Source of the DNA: Sphingomonas sp.
GTDB taxonomy: Bacteria > Pseudomonadota > Alphaproteobacteria > Sphingomonadales > Sphingomonadaceae
Assembly (NCBI RefSeq): GCF_029239295.1
Contig: NZ_JAQZBC010000004.1
Span: forward strand, 62,001-126,000
DNA: 64,000 nucleotides
Direction of reading: 5' to 3'
The notes under the pieces were generated by a model that did not search any database, was not told the DNA's origin, and saw nothing but the letters and a program-made list of their open reading frames with translations. Positions within the stretch are counted from its first letter, which is position 1. Every line of letters starts with the position of its first letter. Made by a program: the position numbers and the translations under genes. Below are positions 43,524 to 51,901 of this stretch, one piece after another.

Positions 43524-44996
43524 ATGACCGAACATGTCGACGTAATCATCGTGGGCGCAGGGCTGTCGGGCGTTGGCGCGGCGCATCATCTGCAGCGCCG
43601 CTGCCCAGACAGATCCTATTTGATTCTCGAGGGGCGGGAAGCGATCGGCGGGACGTGGGACCTGTTCCGCTATCCCGGTATCCGCTCGGACAGCGACATG
43701 CACACGCTCGGCTATAATTTCCGGCCCTGGACTAAGGCGAAGGCAATCGCCGACGGCCCATCGATCCGTGAATATATCGAGGATACGGCGCGTGAGGGGG
43801 GCATCGACCGCAACATCCGCCTGGGTCATCGCGTCACCGGCATGTCCTGGTCCACCCCCGACGCACGCTGGACGGTGACGGCGGACACGGCGGCCGGACC
43901 GGTTACGTTCACGGCCAATTTTCTCCACATGTGCTCCGGCTATTACGATTATGAGCGTGGTCACGCCCCGCACTTCGTTGGGCAGGAGGACTTTGGCGGC
44001 ACTATCGTCCACCCGCAATTCTGGCCGGAGGATCTGGATTATTCCGGCAAGCGCGTGGTCGTGATCGGCAGCGGCGCAACCGCCGTCACATTGGTGCCGG
44101 AAATGGCGAAGCGCGCGGCCAGCGTCACGATGCTGCAGCGCTCACCCACCTATGTCGTGTCACGCTCGGCGCAGGACTCCGTGGCCAATTGGCTGCGCGC
44201 AAAGCTGCCGCAACACGCCGCCTACGGCATCACGCGATGGAAGAACGTGCTGTTCGGCATGATCTTTTACCGAATGACCCGGAAAAAGCCCGAGAAGGTG
44301 AAGCAGAAGCTGCTGGACCAGGTGCGGGAGCATCTCGGCCCCGACTACGACGTGGCGACGCATTTCACCCCGCGCTACAATCCGTGGGATCAGCGGCTTT
44401 GCCTCGTCCCCGATGCCGACCTGTTCGATACGATCAAGGCCGGGAAGGCAGAGGTCGTCACCGACACGATCGAGCGGTTCACGCCGGAGGGTATTGCGCT
44501 CGCGTCCGGGCGGGTGCTGCCAGCCGACATTATCGTGACCGCCACCGGGCTGGAGGTGAAGCTGCTGAGCGGGATCGCGCCGGTGGTAGACGGTGTGACA
44601 AAGGACCTGTCCGCCGCCCTGCAGTATAAGGGGATGATGTTCTCGGACATTCCGAACCTTGCCTTCACGTTCGGCTATACGAACGCCTCCTGGACGCTGA
44701 AGGCCGATTTGGTCGCGATGTACCTGTGCCGGGTGCTCAACACGATGAAGAAGCGCGGCATGCGGCAGGCGACGCCGCGGATCGGCAATGTGCCCGTAGG
44801 CGAAGAGCCATTCGTTGATTTCTCGTCCGGCTATATCCAGCGGGTGGCGGAGCAATTGCCGAAGCAGGGCGATCGCAAGCCGTGGCGGCTGAACCAGAAT
44901 TACGCCCTGGACGTGATGGCGTTACGGTTCGGATCAGTCGACGACAGCATGGAATTTGCGAATCCCGCCCCATCGAAGGCACGCGCGGCGGCCTGA
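43524..44996 (+). CDS. Flavin-containing Baeyer-Villiger-type monooxygenase
   Basis: A 490-residue FAD/NADPH monooxygenase. The FAD Rossmann motif is IIVGAGLSGVGAA near residue 10. The Baeyer-Villiger fingerprint FxGxxxHxxxWP is exactly present as FGGTIVHPQFWP near residue 155. The NADPH Rossmann motif VVVIGSGATAVTL lies near 174, and the later TATG motif in IVTATGLEV near 335. It probably inserts oxygen into a ketone or oxidises a soft nucleophile. Neighbours give no substrate. Full length for the family. Confidence 0.9.
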   Translation: MTEHVDVIIVGAGLSGVGAAHHLQRRCPDRSYLILEGREAIGGTWDLFRYPGIRSDSDMHTLGYNFRPWTKAKAIADGPSIREYIEDTAREGGIDRNIRLGHRVTGMSWSTPDARWTVTADTAAGPVTFTANFLHMCSGYYDYERGHAPHFVGQEDFGGTIVHPQFWPEDLDYSGKRVVVIGSGATAVTLVPEMAKRAASVTMLQRSPTYVVSRSAQDSVANWLRAKLPQHAAYGITRWKNVLFGMIFYRMTRKKPEKVKQKLLDQVREHLGPDYDVATHFTPRYNPWDQRLCLVPDADLFDTIKAGKAEVVTDTIERFTPEGIALASGRVLPADIIVTATGLEVKLLSGIAPVVDGVTKDLSAALQYKGMMFSDIPNLAFTFGYTNASWTLKADLVAMYLCRVLNTMKKRGMRQATPRIGNVPVGEEPFVDFSSGYIQRVAEQLPKQGDRKPWRLNQNYALDVMALRFGSVDDSMEFANPAPSKARAAA

Positions 44997-45081
44997 TCGC
45001 TGTCGCGCTCACGCGAGGTCTTTCGATCCACGGCGACTTCGTTAAGGGCGCAGGTGGTCCCAGAACGGCGGAGTATTGCCC

Positions 45082-45567
45082 GTGTCGCAAGTGCTGATCC
45101 TCACCACCGGTGGAACGATCGACAAGCTCTATTTCGATGCGCTGAGCACGTATCAGATCGGCGATTCCGTGGTCGACCGACTGCTTCAAACCGCGCGGGT
45201 TACTTTGCCGCACCGGATCATGGGACTGATGCGAAAAGACAGCCTGGAGCTGACGGATGACGATCGCACCGCGATCCGGGACGCGGTGGCCCAAGCCCCC
45301 GAAGACCGGATCGTGATCACTCACGGTACCGATACGATGACCGAAACGGCGCAGGCGCTCAGCGGTCTCGCGGGAAAAACAGTAGTGTTGGTGGGGGCGC
45401 TAGCGCCGGCACGATTTGCTGAGAGCGATGCCGCGTTCAATCTGGGAATGGCGTTCGCCACTGCGCAAGTGGCACCGCCAGGCGTATGGATCGCAATGAA
45501 CGGGACGATCTTTGACGGCACGAAAGTCCGCAAGGACCGCAGCAAAAACGCTTTCGTGCCCGTCTAA
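45082..45567 (+). CDS. Single-domain asparaginase homologue
   Basis: A 161-residue protein matching only the N-terminal domain of L-asparaginases. It has the first threonine motif LTTGGTID near residue 8 and the second motif THGTDTMTETAQAL near 80, then VGALAPARFAESDAAFNLG. Full-length asparaginases are about 330 residues with a C-terminal domain, which is absent; the reading frame ends cleanly at TAA, so it is not an obvious frameshift. The nucleophile and Thr/Asp pair are kept, so amidase-type activity is possible. GTG 45082 has GGCGGAG upstream; TTG 45076 is an alternative. Confidence 0.8.
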   Translation: MSQVLILTTGGTIDKLYFDALSTYQIGDSVVDRLLQTARVTLPHRIMGLMRKDSLELTDDDRTAIRDAVAQAPEDRIVITHGTDTMTETAQALSGLAGKTVVLVGALAPARFAESDAAFNLGMAFATAQVAPPGVWIAMNGTIFDGTKVRKDRSKNAFVPV

Positions 45568-45620
45568 CAGTCGCCCCGCACCACGCTCAGGCAGCACTAG
45601 GAGGGCGTCTCCGGGAGGTT

Positions 45621-45643
45621 GGCGCCGCGGTAAGAGCGGCGCC
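45621..45643. terminator. GC-rich stem between convergent genes
   Basis: GGCGCCGC (45621-45628) pairs with GCGGCGCC (45636-45643) around GGTAAGA, in the gap between the convergent asparaginase and the secreted-protein gene. The T-tract is weak on both strands. Confidence 0.55.
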
Positions 45644-45665
45644 TTCCACTTTCAGTCGTTTATCC

Positions 45666-46364
45666 TCAGCGCTGGGCGAGGCTTACCGCCGCGACGGGGG
45701 GCGGGAAATCGAGCGCGCCGCACTTCTTCGTTTGCCACTCACCCTTCTTCGACCAGCAGACCTTGTCGAGCCGAGGCACGCGCGATTCGGCATAGAAGGA
45801 GCGCGGGAATTGCTGTTCGCCCCACGGCGACAGGCTGTTGCGCATTTCACGCATACGCTCTTGCGCGACTGCGCCGAAGCTGCCACGCGGCGCATAGATC
45901 AGCGCGCGGCCGATCGAACCAGCCGTCTGGCAGAAATTGTACTGCGCGGCGATCGCATTGAAGCTGGAATAGGTCTTTGTGCCGAACTGATCGAACGCAT
46001 TTTGCGCCGCCTTGGCCGACTTGTTCGTGCGCTTGAAATACCCTTCGATCGTTTCGTAGGTATCCTTCAGCTCCGCACGATGATCGAGCAGGATCGCGTT
46101 GTAATTCTCTACCGTCAGTAGTGTTGGCTCGAACTGACACTGCAGCGCCGCAACGTTCATGCCGGCGCGCAACGTCCAGGCGAGGGCAGCGCGAATTTCC
46201 TTGTCGGTCGCACCCGGCAGCGCCTGCGCAATACCAGGCTCATCACCGCGTACAGCCTGACCCGACAGATCCTTCGACTTCATGAAGAACTGCGCCGAAG
46301 CCGGCGACGACGCGACCAGCGCGGCGATGACCACGCTTGCACCGAAGACCCGCAACCCAACCAT
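45666..46364 (-). CDS. Secreted hypothetical protein
   Basis: A 232-residue protein with a clear signal peptide (MVGLRVFGASVVIAALVA through SSPASAQ, about residue 25). The mature part is helical and polar, with a few Cys (ALQCQF, YNFCQT, DKVCWS, KKCGAL), which could form disulfides in the periplasm. No domain recognised. The predicted mature protein has sphingomonad-style composition, but I cannot name a family. It is convergent with the asparaginase homologue. Confidence 0.75.
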   Translation of the reverse strand: MVGLRVFGASVVIAALVASSPASAQFFMKSKDLSGQAVRGDEPGIAQALPGATDKEIRAALAWTLRAGMNVAALQCQFEPTLLTVENYNAILLDHRAELKDTYETIEGYFKRTNKSAKAAQNAFDQFGTKTYSSFNAIAAQYNFCQTAGSIGRALIYAPRGSFGAVAQERMREMRNSLSPWGEQQFPRSFYAESRVPRLDKVCWSKKGEWQTKKCGALDFPPPVAAVSLAQR

Positions 46365-46474
46365 TCAAAACACTCCACGACACAGTCAACGCGCGGGATT
46401 CTTACGCCTTTTGGATCGAACCTCCAACACAGATCATGCGCGATGGAACGATTTTCTCGCGCCTGAATCAGAAA

Positions 46475-46498
46475 GGCCGCCCAGTCGCCCGGGCGGCC
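46475..46498 (-). terminator. Terminator of the Met-rich lipoprotein gene
   Basis: GGCCGCCC (46475-46482) pairs perfectly with GGGCGGCC (46491-46498). On the minus strand the stem is followed by TTTCTGATT. It lies 27 bp beyond the stop codon of the lipoprotein gene. Confidence 0.75.
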
Positions 46499-46525
46499 CA
46501 TCAAATCACGTCAAGGACGCGATGA

Positions 46526-46777
46526 TTACATCGCGTTCGTGCCGTTCATCATCATCATGTCGTTCGACAGCATCGTGTCGTTCGCCATCATGCCGTCGTT
46601 CATCGCGCCGTCGACCGCCGTCATGTTGTCGGTCATGGTGTCCATGCCCTCGGTGGCGTTCAGATCAGTGATGGTGGTGTTGTCGATGTTGGTCTCGGTC
46701 TTCGAACCGCAAGCCGACACGGCCAGCGCAGCAGCCGCAATGGCCGAACCGGTCAGGATCTTCGAGATAGCACGCAT
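46526..46777 (-). CDS. Small Met/Asn/Asp-rich lipoprotein
   Basis: An 83-residue lipoprotein: signal ending in lipobox VSAC near residue 23, then a mature part of about 60 residues made mainly of Met, Asn, Asp and Thr. Repeated MxxN/MMxN-like elements occur (TMTDNM, AMNDGMM, SNDMMMMNG). GGGAG lies a few bases before the ATG. Methionine-rich secreted peptides can bind copper or silver, or act as oxidant scavengers; that is inference. No homologous family named. Confidence 0.78.
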   Translation of the reverse strand: MRAISKILTGSAIAAAALAVSACGSKTETNIDNTTITDLNATEGMDTMTDNMTAVDGAMNDGMMANDTMLSNDMMMMNGTNAM

Positions 46778-46865
46778 GGATAGCTCCCTAGATAAAGGAT
46801 TTGGACGGCGGACGTATCCTTAATACCCAAATCAAAGTGGATATTAGTCAGAGAACGTCGACCCC

Positions 46866-47528
46866 TCAAGTCTCGATTTTACGCGAACAAGTTAGACTTT
46901 CGACGAAAGCGCCGCTCGTCAACGCCAGCGCAGCATCAAAGGTTGCCATGGTATGGCTCGCCCCCAGCGCCGCTGCGCTCGTCACAGGGTAATCGGCGAT
47001 GCCGCAAGGCACAATGCCGGTGAAGTGTGAGAGGTCCGGCGACAGGTTCACCGAGAAGCCGTGCATGGTCACCCAGCGGCGGACCCGGACGCCGATCGCG
47101 CCGATCTTCGCCTCCCGCCCGTCCGGATCGCGGGTCCATATGCCGATGCGTCGTTCCGCACGAAACGACGTGATGCCCATTTCGGCAAGCGCGGCGATGA
47201 CCCAACCTTCGAGCGCGTGCACATAGCAACGCACATCACGCCCGCGTTCCGCCAAGTTCAGGATGAGATAGCCGATCCGCTGCCCCGGCCCGTGATAGGT
47301 GTACCGGCCTCCGCGGCCCGCATCGACGACAGGAAAGCGGGGATCGAGCAATTCCTCGGCCGCTGCGCTCGTCCCTGCGGTGTAAACCGGTGGGTGTTCG
47401 AGCAACCAGATCAGTTCACGTGCCCGGCCGGCGGCGACGTCTGCCGCGCGTGCCTCCATTTCGGCCAGCGCGGCGGAATAGTCGGTCAGTCCGGGCGTGA
47501 CACGCCATTCGATATCGTTGATGTCCAT
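46866..47528 (-). CDS. lipB: Lipoyl(octanoyl) transferase LipB
   Basis: A 220-residue enzyme that moves octanoate from acyl carrier protein to lipoyl domains. The conserved [20 protein letters not shown] lies near residue 70 (split by the family RGG..T.HGPGQ motif). The catalytic lysine is Lys141 in [10 protein letters not shown] and the acyl-accepting cysteine Cys175 in VPCGI. The ATG at 47528 opens the conserved start ([13 protein letters not shown]); the open frame extends far upstream but is antisense to the next gene. Full length. Confidence 0.95.
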   Translation of the reverse strand: MDINDIEWRVTPGLTDYSAALAEMEARAADVAAGRARELIWLLEHPPVYTAGTSAAAEELLDPRFPVVDAGRGGRYTYHGPGQRIGYLILNLAERGRDVRCYVHALEGWVIAALAEMGITSFRAERRIGIWTRDPDGREAKIGAIGVRVRRWVTMHGFSVNLSPDLSHFTGIVPCGIADYPVTSAAALGASHTMATFDAALALTSGAFVESLTCSRKIET

Positions 47529-47621
47529 CGCAACTGGGCAGATGCGACCGGGCGGGGCGATTGGCAACCGTTCCCCCGATCGAGTAGCGTCAGGCCATTG
47601 CAACAGCAGCAGAGTCGATTG

Positions 47622-48434
47622 ATGATCAGCATGGGAACGGTGTGGGACCGCACAAAGGCGGTCATCGCCGGGCGGCTCAATATTCTGCTGTCGCTTGCAG
47701 TCTTGTTTCTGTTCGTTCCGACCGTCGTTCAGGCGGTTGTTGACGTGATGGTGAACCGGCCCGGAGAGCAGAGCGGCGGGTCGGGTATCCTGTCGCTGAT
47801 GGTTTCCATCCTGGCGACGGTCGGCACGCTGGCAATCACTGCGGTCGCGACCGATCCCAACGTTGACCGCGCGCGCGCCGCTTCTTTGGGCACGGGGCGG
47901 GTATTGCCTGCGCTGGGCATCATCATCCTCCTGTCGCTGGCGGCCGTGTTGATCTTCCTGCCCGGCTTCGCGCTGCTTCTCTTGTCGGGATTTGACATGA
48001 CGCGGGCGCAGCTTGGTCAGGCACAAGGCAATCTGAACCTGGGGATGGCGGCGGCGGGGGGCTTGTATTTCGTCGTGGTCAGCGTGCTGCTGTTCTGGGC
48101 AACAGCTAGGTTCGTGCCGCTATTGTCCGTCATCGTGAATGAACGGCGCGGATTGGGGGCAATCCGCCGCTCGTTCCAGCTGACGCGAGGCTCGACGCTC
48201 AAGTTGATCGGCGTGCTGATCCTGTTTGCGATCGTGTGCGTCGTAGCGCTGTTCGCCGCAACGAGCGTTGTCGGGCTGATCTCGCGGTTGCTGGCGGGCC
48301 CGGACCAGCCCGGCGCGGTAACGTTGGCAATCGCGGTGGTGACGGCGGCGCTGACGGCCTTCTTCGGTGTCATCCAGTCGGTATTTGCGGGCCAATTCTA
48401 TCTCGCGGCGCGCGACGTGAAGGATCTTGTGTGA
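47622..48434 (+). CDS. Polytopic membrane protein, glycerophosphodiesterase membrane-domain-like
   Basis: A 270-residue protein with about six hydrophobic segments (near 17-37, 52-74, 98-122, 138-162, 197-222 and 232-255). The stretch [25 protein letters not shown] near residue 175 resembles the membrane domain of glycerophosphoryl diester phosphodiesterases (W-T-L/R-G pattern). No phosphodiesterase domain is attached. The start may be 47622 or 47631. It overlaps the next gene, a similar protein, by GTGA. Confidence 0.75.
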   Translation: MISMGTVWDRTKAVIAGRLNILLSLAVLFLFVPTVVQAVVDVMVNRPGEQSGGSGILSLMVSILATVGTLAITAVATDPNVDRARAASLGTGRVLPALGIIILLSLAAVLIFLPGFALLLLSGFDMTRAQLGQAQGNLNLGMAAAGGLYFVVVSVLLFWATARFVPLLSVIVNERRGLGAIRRSFQLTRGSTLKLIGVLILFAIVCVVALFAATSVVGLISRLLAGPDQPGAVTLAIAVVTAALTAFFGVIQSVFAGQFYLAARDVKDLV

Positions 48435-49177
48435 ACCCGACGTTCGTGAAGCTGTTAGCCGATGGCTGGCGGGTGTTTCGTCGTGAAGCGGACCTGATTC
48501 TGCGGCTTGCCGGCGCGTTTCTTTTCCTGCCCGCACTGGCCGTTCAGTTGCTGTGCGACCCGCTACCGCCTCTGCCCGCGGAGCGAGGCGACGAGGCCGC
48601 GATGGAGCAATGGATCAACGCGGTGTCGGCCTGGGGCAATGGCAACGCATTCTTCTATGTGCTGGCCGACCTGATCGGCATGGTCGGCCTGGCTGCCATC
48701 GCGCTGCTGCTGCTTTCTCGTGATGGATTGTCCGTGGCCGAGAGCTTACGCGCGGCGGGGCGGCGCTTATGGCGGTTCGTGCTGCTAAACCTGCTGGTGG
48801 CCATTCCCGTCGGGCTGGGATTGTGGCTCTTCGTGTTCCCGGGGCTGTATTTTCAGGCCCGGTTGATTGCCGCCTTGCCCGCTATGGCGGCGGAGCCGCA
48901 GCAGAGCGCGGCCCGCGCAATCGGCCGGAGTTGGCGACTGACGGCTCGACCCGCATGGGCGATCTTGGGCGCCGTGGTGGCGCTGTTCCTGGCGCAATGG
49001 ATGGTCGTCAGCCCATTGTTCCCGCTGGATAGCTGGCTGCGCCAGCCCGCACACGAGAACCCTTTCCTGATCGCGCTGGTGGCGATCATGCTGACGGCGG
49101 CATCGACGATCTACAATCTGGCGCTGCTGATGGTAGGAATCGTCGTCTATCGCAGGGGTGTCAGCAGCGGGACGTGA
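48431..49177 (+). CDS. Polytopic membrane protein, related to the preceding one
   Basis: A 248-residue protein with about five or six helices, containing ARAIGRSWRLTARPAWAILGAVV near residue 160, which parallels the [16 protein letters not shown] segment of the upstream protein. The two are probably ancient paralogues working together in the envelope. Its GTG overlaps the stop of the preceding gene by four bases. Its 3' end overlaps the convergent GNAT gene by 31 bp, which is unusual but plausible. Function unknown. Confidence 0.75.
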   Translation: MNPTFVKLLADGWRVFRREADLILRLAGAFLFLPALAVQLLCDPLPPLPAERGDEAAMEQWINAVSAWGNGNAFFYVLADLIGMVGLAAIALLLLSRDGLSVAESLRAAGRRLWRFVLLNLLVAIPVGLGLWLFVFPGLYFQARLIAALPAMAAEPQQSAARAIGRSWRLTARPAWAILGAVVALFLAQWMVVSPLFPLDSWLRQPAHENPFLIALVAIMLTAASTIYNLALLMVGIVVYRRGVSSGT

Positions 49178-49740
49178 GGGGCGAGATCCGCGGGGAGCAA
49201 TCCTGCGATCCGGGGATCGGCAAAGGTTTCAATGGTGCGCTTGGTGGCGGTGAAGTTCTGCGCGCGGTAAAAGTTCAGCGCTGACGGGTGGTCGAGCGTG
49301 CAGGTGTGGACCCGCAGCCGCTCGATACCGGGGCGCCAAGCGCGCACCAGCGTTTCCGCCATCAGCCAGCGCCCGTGCCCTCGACCGGTCAGCTCCGGGA
49401 CAAGCCCGAAGTAGGAGAGTTCGCAGAGGCCCGTGTTGCGGAAATCGAGTTCGACGAAGCCGATCTCGATCCCCATCGAATCGGTCACCGCATAAATCTC
49501 GATCTGCGGATCGTGGATGATCGACAACAGCGTCGGATCGTCCATCGCTAGCCGGGAAAACCAAAGCCACGGCCCGCCGACCCGCCGGAACAGGATGCGA
49601 TAGGCGTCCGCGCCGGGTTGTCTCCACCGCGACAAGCGCAGTGGAGACGAAGGCAGCGGCCGCAGGGCCGGTCGTTCAGTCATCTCCAATGTGGTGACGA
49701 CCGTCGCCAGTTGATCATTGGGGACGGGCGTCAGCCCCAT
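49147..49740 (-). CDS. GNAT family N-acetyltransferase
   Basis: A 197-residue GNAT protein. The acetyl-CoA motif is LSYFGLVPELTGRGHGRWLM near residue 110 (Q/R-x-x-G-x-G/H as TGRGHG), followed by RLRVHTCTLDHPSALNFYRAQNF near 145, the typical strand-helix ending in the N-x-x-x-x-Y region. The substrate is not evident. Its ATG lies 10 bp inside the end of hemF, so the two are probably co-transcribed and coupled. Its 3' end overlaps a convergent gene by 31 bp. Confidence 0.85.
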   Translation of the reverse strand: MGLTPVPNDQLATVVTTLEMTERPALRPLPSSPLRLSRWRQPGADAYRILFRRVGGPWLWFSRLAMDDPTLLSIIHDPQIEIYAVTDSMGIEIGFVELDFRNTGLCELSYFGLVPELTGRGHGRWLMAETLVRAWRPGIERLRVHTCTLDHPSALNFYRAQNFTATKRTIETFADPRIAGLLPADLAPHVPLLTPLR

Positions 49741-50573
49741 GTAGCGACCGGCGGCAGGCTCATTAGGATAGCGTCGATGTTGCCGCCCGTTTTCAGGCCG
49801 AACAATGTGCCGCGATCATAGACGAGGTTGAACTCGGCATAGCGGCCGCGCCATTCGTTGCGTGTGGCAATATCCGCATCAGTGAACGGCGTCCCCATGC
49901 GCTGGCGAACGATACGCGGATAAACGTCGAGGAAGGCGCGCCCGACATCCTGCGTGAACGCGAAGTTCTCGGCAAAGTCGCCTTCGAGGTGATCGTAGAA
50001 AATGCCGCCGACGCCGCGATGCACCTTGCGGTGCGGAATGTAGAAATAGTCGTCCGCCCACTTCTTGAAGCGCGGGTAATGATCGGGATCGTGCGCGTCG
50101 CACGCGGCCTTAAAAGCGGCGTGGAACGCGTTGGTGTCCTCCGCGATCGGAAGGGGAGGGTTGAGATCGGCTCCGCCGCCAAACCAACGCTTAGTCGTAA
50201 CCAGGAAACGCGTATTCATGTGAACGGCCGGCACATGCGGGTTCGTCATATGGGCCACCAGGCTGATCCCCGTCGCGAAGAAGCGAGGGTCGTCGCCGGC
50301 GCCGTGGATGGTCTTCCCAAAATCGCTTTCGAACGTGCCACCCACAGTGGATACGTTCACACCGACCTTTTCGAAGACGCGGCCCTTCATCACCCCCCGT
50401 ACGCCGCCGCCTCCCGGCTCGCCTGAGGGGTCGGTGCGATCCCAGCCAGTATAGACAAAGCCGGCGTCCGATCCGGCCTCGCGCTCAATCTTCTCGAACA
50501 CCGCGCATATCTGGTCACGAAGGTGCTCGAACCATTGGCGAGCGGCGGTCTGTTCGGGATCGAGCGTCAGCAT
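49731..50573 (-). CDS. hemF: Oxygen-dependent coproporphyrinogen III oxidase
   Basis: A 280-residue cytoplasmic enzyme that converts coproporphyrinogen III to protoporphyrinogen IX using O2. Signatures include GGGGVRGVMKGRVFEKVGVN near residue 55, VHMNTRFLVTTKRWFGGGADLNPPLP near 118 and YYPRFKKWADDYFYIPHRKVHRGVGGIFYDHL-like segments near 165-195, ending YDRGTLFGLKTGGNIDAILMSLPP. Full length. It is followed by a coupled GNAT gene. It requires aerobic conditions, which fits an aerobic organism with a bc1 complex next door. Confidence 0.97.
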   Translation of the reverse strand: MLTLDPEQTAARQWFEHLRDQICAVFEKIEREAGSDAGFVYTGWDRTDPSGEPGGGGVRGVMKGRVFEKVGVNVSTVGGTFESDFGKTIHGAGDDPRFFATGISLVAHMTNPHVPAVHMNTRFLVTTKRWFGGGADLNPPLPIAEDTNAFHAAFKAACDAHDPDHYPRFKKWADDYFYIPHRKVHRGVGGIFYDHLEGDFAENFAFTQDVGRAFLDVYPRIVRQRMGTPFTDADIATRNEWRGRYAEFNLVYDRGTLFGLKTGGNIDAILMSLPPVATWG

Positions 50574-50644
50574 GACCGGCCTTTACCGACAGGGTGGAGT
50601 TAGTGTCGAGGTGGCAGAATGTCCTACCTCGGCATCCGGCGGCG

Positions 50645-51106
50645 TTAGTCGGAAGAAGGCGGCGATGCGTGTCGTAATTGCCGCAGGGCTTCCGCCAGAA
50701 TAATTCCCGCGCTGACCGCCACGTTGAGCGAACGCATGCCTTCTCGGAGGGGAATCCGCACCGTCAGATCGGCGCAACCGTGGACCGCATCGGGCACCCC
50801 GGCGCTTTCACTGCCAAAAAGGAGTGTGTCCGAGTGTTCAAACCGGGCGTCCCACAGGCCGACGGCGCCCCGTGTGCTGGCCAGGACAATGCGGCTTGGG
50901 CGAGCGGCCTGGAAGGCCGCCCAATCGGCGTGGCGCGTTACCTGTCCCGCAGGCAGATAATCCATAGCAGACCGGCGTAACGCCTTGTCGCTCCACGGAA
51001 AACCCATGGGTTCGATGAGGTCGACCGCAACGCCGAAGCAAGCGGCAGTTCGGACAATGGTGCCCACATTTCCGGCGATATCAGGTTCGTACAGGGCAAG
51101 TCGCAT
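50645..51106 (-). CDS. trmL: tRNA (cytidine(34)-2'-O)-methyltransferase
   Basis: A 153-residue SPOUT methyltransferase that methylates the wobble nucleotide of certain leucine tRNAs. The start RLALYEPDIAGNVGTIVRTA is typical, the C-terminal knot region contains LLFGSESAGVPDAV near residue 95, and the final RIPLREGMRSLNVAVSAGIILAEALRQ closes the SAM-binding knot. Length matches the family. The tRNA-Leu in the window has a U34, a possible target. Confidence 0.93.
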   Translation of the reverse strand: MRLALYEPDIAGNVGTIVRTAACFGVAVDLIEPMGFPWSDKALRRSAMDYLPAGQVTRHADWAAFQAARPSRIVLASTRGAVGLWDARFEHSDTLLFGSESAGVPDAVHGCADLTVRIPLREGMRSLNVAVSAGIILAEALRQLRHASPPSSD

Positions 51107-51304
51107 TGCAGTGCTTTAGCAACGATGCACGGTGCTGCCATGATGAAGCGTGGGTGAATGATCGCAAAATCACCATTGGCAGGCGCAGGGTGCGAAGCTA
51201 TCAACCCGCCGACCCCGCGGGGCGATGGGGAAAAAGGCGGGCGTCGGGGAGGCTCTTTCCATATGCGCGTTCCCCGCCGGGACCGGTTGGACAAGGGTTG
51301 GTGA

Positions 51305-51889
51305 ATGGCGACGGCTGACAACACAATTACTCCGGGCGATTACCCAACGCCTGAAGCGGAAGACGGGCATGATCCCCGTCGTAGGGATTTCATCAATATT
51401 GCTGCGGTCGCATGGGCTGGCGTTGGCGCGGGCGTCATCGTCCTGCCGCTGATCAACCAGATGAACCCCTCGGCTGACGTGCTTGCGCTGTCGACCACCG
51501 AGATCGACATCAGCAAGATCGAGCCGGGGCAGTCGATCAAGTCGACGTTCCGCAAGCAGCCATTGTTCGTGCGCAATCTGACGCCGAAGGAAATCGCCGA
51601 GGCCGATGCGGTTCCGGTCAGCGAGCTGCGCGATCCGCAGACGCTGGAGGAGCGCACCAAGTCGGGCAAGAAGAACTGGCTGATTACGCTGGGGGTGTGC
51701 ACCCACCTGGGCTGCGTGCCGCTGGGCGCCGGCGAGGGTGAGAACAAGGGGCCGTTCGGCGGCTATTTCTGCCCATGTCACGGCTCTGCCTATGACACTG
51801 CTGGCCGTATTCGCCAGGGACCGGCACCGACGAACCTCGTCGTTCCCGATTATGAATTCACGTCCGACACCGTCGTGACGGTCGGTTGA
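51305..51889 (+). CDS. petA: Ubiquinol-cytochrome c reductase iron-sulfur subunit (Rieske)
   Basis: A 194-residue Rieske protein of the cytochrome bc1 complex. A twin-arginine-like RRDFINIAAVAWAGVGAG precedes the single anchor helix (about 20-45), consistent with Tat insertion. The cluster ligands are CTHLGC near residue 135 and CPCHGSAYD near 157. AAGGG lies ahead of the ATG. First gene of petABC; petB follows by 12 bp. Confidence 0.97.
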   Translation: MATADNTITPGDYPTPEAEDGHDPRRRDFINIAAVAWAGVGAGVIVLPLINQMNPSADVLALSTTEIDISKIEPGQSIKSTFRKQPLFVRNLTPKEIAEADAVPVSELRDPQTLEERTKSGKKNWLITLGVCTHLGCVPLGAGEGENKGPFGGYFCPCHGSAYDTAGRIRQGPAPTNLVVPDYEFTSDTVVTVG

Positions 51890-51901
51890 GGTAGCACACA
51901 G

